DNA of 64,000 nucleotides from Sympetrum striolatum (Eukaryota > Arthropoda > Insecta > Odonata > Libellulidae), in contig CANPUZ010000071.1 in NCBI GenBank assembly GCA_947579665.1, positions 282,920-346,919 of the forward strand, in the 5' to 3' direction. The translations under genes and the position numbers were made by a program. Position 1 is the first letter of the stretch. The number at the start of each line of letters is the position of its first letter. Below, piece after piece: positions 59,183 through 64,000 of this stretch. Below the pieces are notes generated by a model that saw only the letters and a list, made by a program, of their open reading frames with translations, did no database searches and was not told the origin of the DNA.

Positions 59183-60319
59183 TCTATTATATATAGATGC
59201 TTCTCCGGATACATTCATATATATAGATACCCAGATACCCAGATAGGATACAAATTCACAGGCTAAACCAAAAGCGTCATTGACTTGAAATTTTTACGAC
59301 GTATTGGCCATAACGTGCAACCTCCAGGAAAAAGCCGACTTTGAACCTCGGTGTCATAGGTTCGATTCCAGAAAGCCCCAAAGTCGCGATTTTCCCCATA
59401 AGAATACATGGCGGGGATTTTCGAAAATTTTTTTGGGGCACTTCCCGGAAAAGTAGAGAGTTGAAATTCGAGGGATCGCTAGAAGCCGTGCATATCCAAC
59501 GTAAATCTTAAAGACATCGTCGAATATGGTCCATGGTTCGATGCTAGGACGGGGCAAATATCGGCCGTTTAAAATGCATTGTGGCGATTTTTAAGATTTT
59601 TTTTGGACTTCTTCCCGATAACATGGAAACTTGAAATTCGGCATGGGGTTAGATACCATACAAATATATCATAATCAAATTTTACATATTCGCTGATGGT
59701 CCTTCGTTCGATCCCAGAGGGACATTTAAATTCCTCAATGCATTTCTTACGGAGATACCGGAAACAAATTTTAGGTACTTTCTAGCACGATATCGATTTC
59801 AAACTTTGCATATAGAAAGCTCAAATCCATAAAAAACAAACAGTACATTTACAGCTATTAATGGGTCCTGGGTTCGACACCAGGTGTCTCTGCAATCAAA
59901 AGTTAATCCGATTTTTAGGAATTATTTTTAAACCTTTGCAAATAATATAGAAACTGCAAATTCGGCATATAGATAGAGATCATATATAACTTTCAGAAAC
60001 ATTTTTTAGATTTCCAAGATCGTCCTTGGTTCGAATACAGAGAGCCATTTAAATTCGTGAAAATTAGAACGTCTTTTGAGGCAGTTGTAGCCCATATTTC
60101 TGCTTGAATTTTCACACATAGTTAGAGATGGTGATGTTATATTGTGCTGCATAGTAAGTTCACAGTAAAGACCCGGGTTCGATGCCAGACGATGGAATTT
60201 CAGCGAATTTTAAGAAAAATTTCAATCCATTTTTTTCTTTTGCTGGCCGACCCGATATGATGCCGACATGAAAAGAGTGGTGTCGATCTGCTTGCAGTAT
60301 GCAAGCAACATTTTACTCG
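59183..60319 (+). mobile_element. Unit E16: class 1-6, plus
   Basis: Minisatellite unit, CCAGATAC tract as in B1, GGATAC near 59246. Cores near 59361, 59535, 59706 (GTTCGATCCC after TTC), 59871, 60030 and 60177. Ends ACTCG at 60319. Confidence 0.8.
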
Positions 60320-60379
60320 TATATATATATATCTATTATATATAGATGCTTCTCCGGATTCATTCATGGATATACCTAT

Positions 60380-60419
<40 letters not shown>

Positions 60420-61495
60420 GATACTAATTCACAGCCTAAACCACAAGCGTCCTTGACTTGAAATTTTTACGACGTATTGGCCATAACGTGTAACCGCCAG
60501 AAAAATTGCGATTTTGTTCCTCATGGTTATGGGTTCGATTCCAGAGGGCCCCAAAGTCGCTATTTTTTCCATAAGAATACATGGCGGGGATTTTCGAAAA
60601 TTTTTTTGAGGCACTTCCCGGAGAGAGAAAAAGTTGAAACTCCAGGGATCCCTAGAAGCCGTGCGTATCCAACGAAAATCAGAAAGACATTTTAGAATTT
60701 AGTCCATGGTTCGATGCTAGGTCGGGGCAAATATCGGCCGTTTAAAATGCATTGCGGCGATTTTGAAGATTTTTTTTGGATCCTTTCCCGATAACATGGA
60801 TATTTGAAACTCGGCACGTGGATAGATATCATGAATATATTTCATAATAAAATTTTACATGTTCGCTGATGGTCCTTGGATCGATCCCAGAGGGCCATTT
60901 GCACTTCTCAATGCATTTCTTACGGAGATAACGGAAACAAAATTTAGGTACTTTCCGGCATGTTATCGACTTCAAACTTTGCATGTAGAAAGATCAAGTC
61001 CATACAAATCAAACAGTGCATTCACAGCTATCAATGTGTCATGGGTTCGACACCAGGCGTCTCTACAATCAGTAACTGACCCGATTTTCAATGATTATTT
61101 TGAACCTTTTCCCAACAATATAGAAACATGAAATTTGGTATGTAGATAGAAATCATAGATATGTTTCAAAATCATGTTTTAGATTTCCAAGATCGTCCTT
61201 GGTTCGAATCCAGAGAGCCATTTACATTCGTGAAAATTAGAACGTCTTTTGAGGCAGTTGTAGCCAATATTTCTGATTGAATTTTCACACATAGTTAAAG
61301 ATGGTGATCCTCTATTGTGCTGCATAGTATGTTCACCAGTAAGACCCGGGTTCGATGCCAGGCGATGAAATTTCAGCGAATTCTAGGGATATTTTCAATC
61401 CTTTTTCTTTTTCTTTTGAGGACCGTCCCGATATAATGCCGATATGAAATTAATGTTGTCGATCTGCTTGCAGTATGCAAGCAACATTTTACTCG
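60320..61495 (+). mobile_element. Unit E17: class 1-6, plus
   Basis: Minisatellite unit at about 60331-60367, (GATA)n 60377-60418, GGATAC near 60417. Cores near 60533, 60709, 60878 (GGATCGATCCC), 61045, 61200 and 61348. Ends ACTCG at 61495. Confidence 0.8.
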
Positions 61496-62627
61496 TATAT
61501 ATATATGGATACATGAATGAATCCGGAGAAGCATCTATATATAATAGATAGATAGGATACAAAGTCACAGCCTAAACAACAAGCGTCATTGACTTGAAAC
61601 TTTTACGACGTATTGGCCATAACGTGTAACCGCCAGAAAAATTGCGATTTTGATCCTCAGGGTCATGGGTTCGATTCCAGAGGGCCCCAAAGTCGCGATT
61701 TTCCCCATAAGATTACATGGCGGGGATTTTCGAAAATTTTTTTGAGGCACTTCCCGGAAAAGCAGAGAGTTGAAACTCTAGTGACCGCTAAATGCCGTGC
61801 ATAGCCAACGAAAATCGGAAAGACATCTTCGAATATTGTCCTTGGTTCGATGCTAGGCCGGGGCAAATATCGGCCGTTTAAAATGCATTGCGGCGATTTT
61901 TAAGATTTTTTTTGGATCCTTTCCCGATAACATGGATTATTGAAACTCGGCACGTCGATAGATATCATGAATTTATTTCATAATCGAATTTTACATATTA
62001 GCTTATGGTCCTTGGTTCGATCCCAGAGGACCATTTGCACTTCCCAATGCTTTTCTTACGGAGATAACGGAAACAAATTTTAGGTACTTCCCGGCACGAT
62101 ATCAACTTCAAACTTTGCATGTACAAAGATCAAGTCCATACAAATCAAACAGTGCATTCACAGCTATCAAAGAGTCCTGGGTTCGACACCAGGTGTCTCT
62201 GCAATCAGAAGTTAATCCGATTTTTAGGAATTATTTTGAAACCTTTGCCAATAATATAGAAACTTTAAATTCGGCATATAGATAGAGATCATAAATAACT
62301 TTCAGAAACATTTTTTAGATTTCCAAGATCGTCCTTGGTTCGAATCCAGAGAACCATTTAAATTCGTAAAAATTAGAACGTCTTTTGAGGCAGTTGTAGC
62401 CCATATTTCAGCTTGAATTTTCACACATCGTTAGAGATGGTGATGGTCTATTGTGCTGCATAGTAAGTTCACAGTAAAGACCCGGGTTCGATGCCGGACG
62501 ATGGAATTTAGGCAAATTTTAAGAAAAATTTCAATCTTTTTTTTCTTTTGATGGCCGTCCGGATATGATGCCGACATGAAAATAGTGTTGTCGATCTGCT
62601 TGCAGTATGCAAGCAACATTTTACTCG
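61496..62627 (+). mobile_element. Unit E18: class 1-6, plus
   Basis: Inverted minisatellite unit, short GATA, GGATAC near 61555. Cores near 61668, 61845, 62018, 62180, 62339 and 62487. Ends ACTCG at 62627. Confidence 0.8.
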
Positions 62628-63530
62628 TATATATATATATATGGATACATGAATGAATCCGGAGAAGCATCTATATATAATAGATATGAATGAATCCGGA
62701 GAAGCATCTATATATATTAGATACGAGTAAAATGTAGCTTGCATACTGCAAGCAGATCGACAACACTAATTTCATATCGGCATCATATACCGGGACGGAC
62801 ATCAAAAGAAAAAAAAATTCAAAATATTCGTAGAAACTTGAAATTCGGCATGGAGTTGGAGATTATAAATATATTTCATAATCAAATTTTACATATTCGC
62901 TGATGGTACTTGGTTCGATCCCAGGGCGCCATTTACATTTCTCAATGCATTTCTTATGGAGATAACGGAAACATATTTTAGGGTACTTCCTGGCATGCTA
63001 TCGACTTAAAACTTAGCATGATAGAAGAAGCAGTCTTAACAAATCAAACTATGCATTCATAGCTATCAATGTGTCCTGGGTTCGACACCAGGTGTCTCTG
63101 CAATCAGAAGTTGATCCGATTTTTAGGAATTATTTTGAAACCTTTCCCCATAATATAGAAAGCTGAAATTTGGCATATAGATTGAGATCAATAATAACTT
63201 TCAGAAAAATTTTTTAAATTTCCAAGATTGTCCTTGGTTCGAGTCCCGAGAGCCATTTACATTCGTGAACATTAGAGCGTCTTTTGAGGCAGTTGTAGCC
63301 AATATTTCTGCTTGAATTTTTACACATAGTTAGAGATGGTGATCTTCTATTGTGTTTCATAGTAGGTTTTCCAGGAATACCCGGGATCGATTCCAGACGA
63401 TGAAATTTCAGCGAATTTTAAGAAAAAATTAAATCCTTTTTTTTTTTCTTATGAGGACCGTCCCGATGTGATGCCGATATGAAATTAGTATTGCCGATCT
63501 GCTTGCAGTATGCAAGCTACATTTTACTCG
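62628..63530 (+). mobile_element. Unit E19: chimera of an inverted 3' end and modules 3-6
   Basis: Two inverted minisatellite units, then CGAGTAAAATG with stem-loop (62724 onward) in minus orientation. Near 62830 it switches to plus-oriented module 3 at AAACTTGAAATTCGGCATGG. Cores near 62913, 63081, 63238 and 63382. Ends ACTCG at 63530. The unit at 2438-3690 has the same kind of join. Confidence 0.75.
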
Positions 63531-63707
63531 TATATATATATATGATATATGAATGAATCCGGAGAAGCATCTATATATAATAGATAATAGATGACTTATA
63601 GGTATATCCGGAGAAGCGTCTATATATAATAGATATATATATGAATATATATATATATATATGATATATGAATGAATCCGGAGAAGCATCTATATATAAT
63701 AGATACG
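63531..63707 (-). repeat. Inverted minisatellite cluster closing block E
   Basis: Three copies of the minisatellite in minus orientation (ATGAATGAATCCGGAGAAGC and a shortened form), mixed with TA runs. The last copy ends AATAGA|T, the reverse of the 5' TC end. There is no unit body behind it, so it forms the outer 5'-type edge of the block. Confidence 0.8.
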
Positions 63708-63996
63708 TTGGGTTTACTCTCCCGTACAAATCACATCCACCGTACACAGATCTTGCTTTTAACGATGGTCCTACCCACCACGTCGTTTCGCCGAAACTAC
63801 GCGGGCTGCTGCCGCAAGCGCAACATCCTCCACACTCGCCATCTGAATTGCTCTCCACTTCTTTGTGTAGTCAAGAAAAGTCGCAGAAAACTAGAGCGCA
63901 TTAGTATTTTGTCTGCAACAAAATGTCGTAGATAAATGACGTCGACAAAAAAGTTGCATAGAAATGTCTGCAACATCCAGTGTAAACCCGGCTTAA
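63708..63996 (-). mobile_element. Harbinger-derived fragment or MITE
   Basis: Ends are imperfect inverted repeats: GTTGGGTTTACTCT at the left, and AGTGTAAACCCGGCTT at the right (minus: AAGCCGGGTTTACACT). On the minus strand an ATG at 63842 opens MASVEDVALAAAARVVSAKR and then, after a frame change, RRWWVGPSLKARSVYGG. The latter resembles the 'RR.W.V.P....R...G' N-terminal motif of HARBI1-type transposases. Only the start of such a gene remains between the two ends. Confidence 0.6.
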
Positions 63997-64000
63997 GAAA

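Noticed and set aside
41584..63707. CRISPR array or bacterial repeat system
   Set aside because: Repeats are long, diverged and face both ways, and the surroundings are eukaryotic transposons.

Overview
This looks like nuclear DNA of an arthropod, insect or arachnid not resolved. It is AT-rich, has no bacterial-type gene packing, and holds CR1/jockey-like non-LTR retrotransposons, a hAT-type transposase gene with an intron, piggyBac-like, pogo-like and Harbinger-like DNA transposon ends, Penelope-like motifs and many AT/GATA microsatellites. No conserved single-copy host gene is recognised with confidence. The best candidate is an orphan 95-codon ORF at 37215-37502. Layout: (1) 1-6309 and 17526-about 22590 are two direct copies of one segment, about 17.5 kb apart. 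Each holds a LINE 3' fragment, a cysteine-rich exon-like ORF and a tRNA-like sequence. (2) 6310-9155 is a nearly complete minus-strand LINE with one stop and one frameshift. (3) 9241-11039 is a TATA/initiator-type promoter, a 5' exon, an intron and a long exon of a p52rIPK/ZMYM1-like hAT transposase. (4) 11040-17525 is transposon debris. (5) 22039-29957, 31972-33301, 37985-38391 and 41584-63707 are blocks of one striking repeat family. (6) The spacers 29958-31971, 33302-37984 and 38392-41583 carry a piggyBac-like MITE, pogo-like ends, LINE relics and an RTE-like tail. (7) 63708-63996 is a Harbinger-derived fragment.

The dominant feature is the repeat family, covering about 33 kb. Each unit is about 1.1-1.2 kb and built from about six diverged monomers, spaced about 150-180 bp apart. 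Each monomer carries a core that looks like a tRNA T-arm / Pol III B box (GGTTCGANNCC). I read roughly 170 such cores. One unit end starts GGATAC or GGGGATC, usually after GATA microsatellite and a 36-39 bp minisatellite. The other end is a perfect stem-loop (GCTTGCAGTATGCAAGC) followed about 13 nt later by ACTCG.

The duplicated segment gives a natural empty site. Copy 1 has an insertion at 2438-3690 and copy 2 has none at about 19971. The comparison shows insertion between A and T with no target-site duplication, a 5' TC end, and a 3' hairpin close to the 3' end. This is the architecture of a non-autonomous Helitron-like element with a non-canonical 3' terminus (CTCG rather than CTRR). The outer edges of the larger blocks fit the same rule. 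No Rep/helicase is present, so any mobilising enzyme must be encoded elsewhere.
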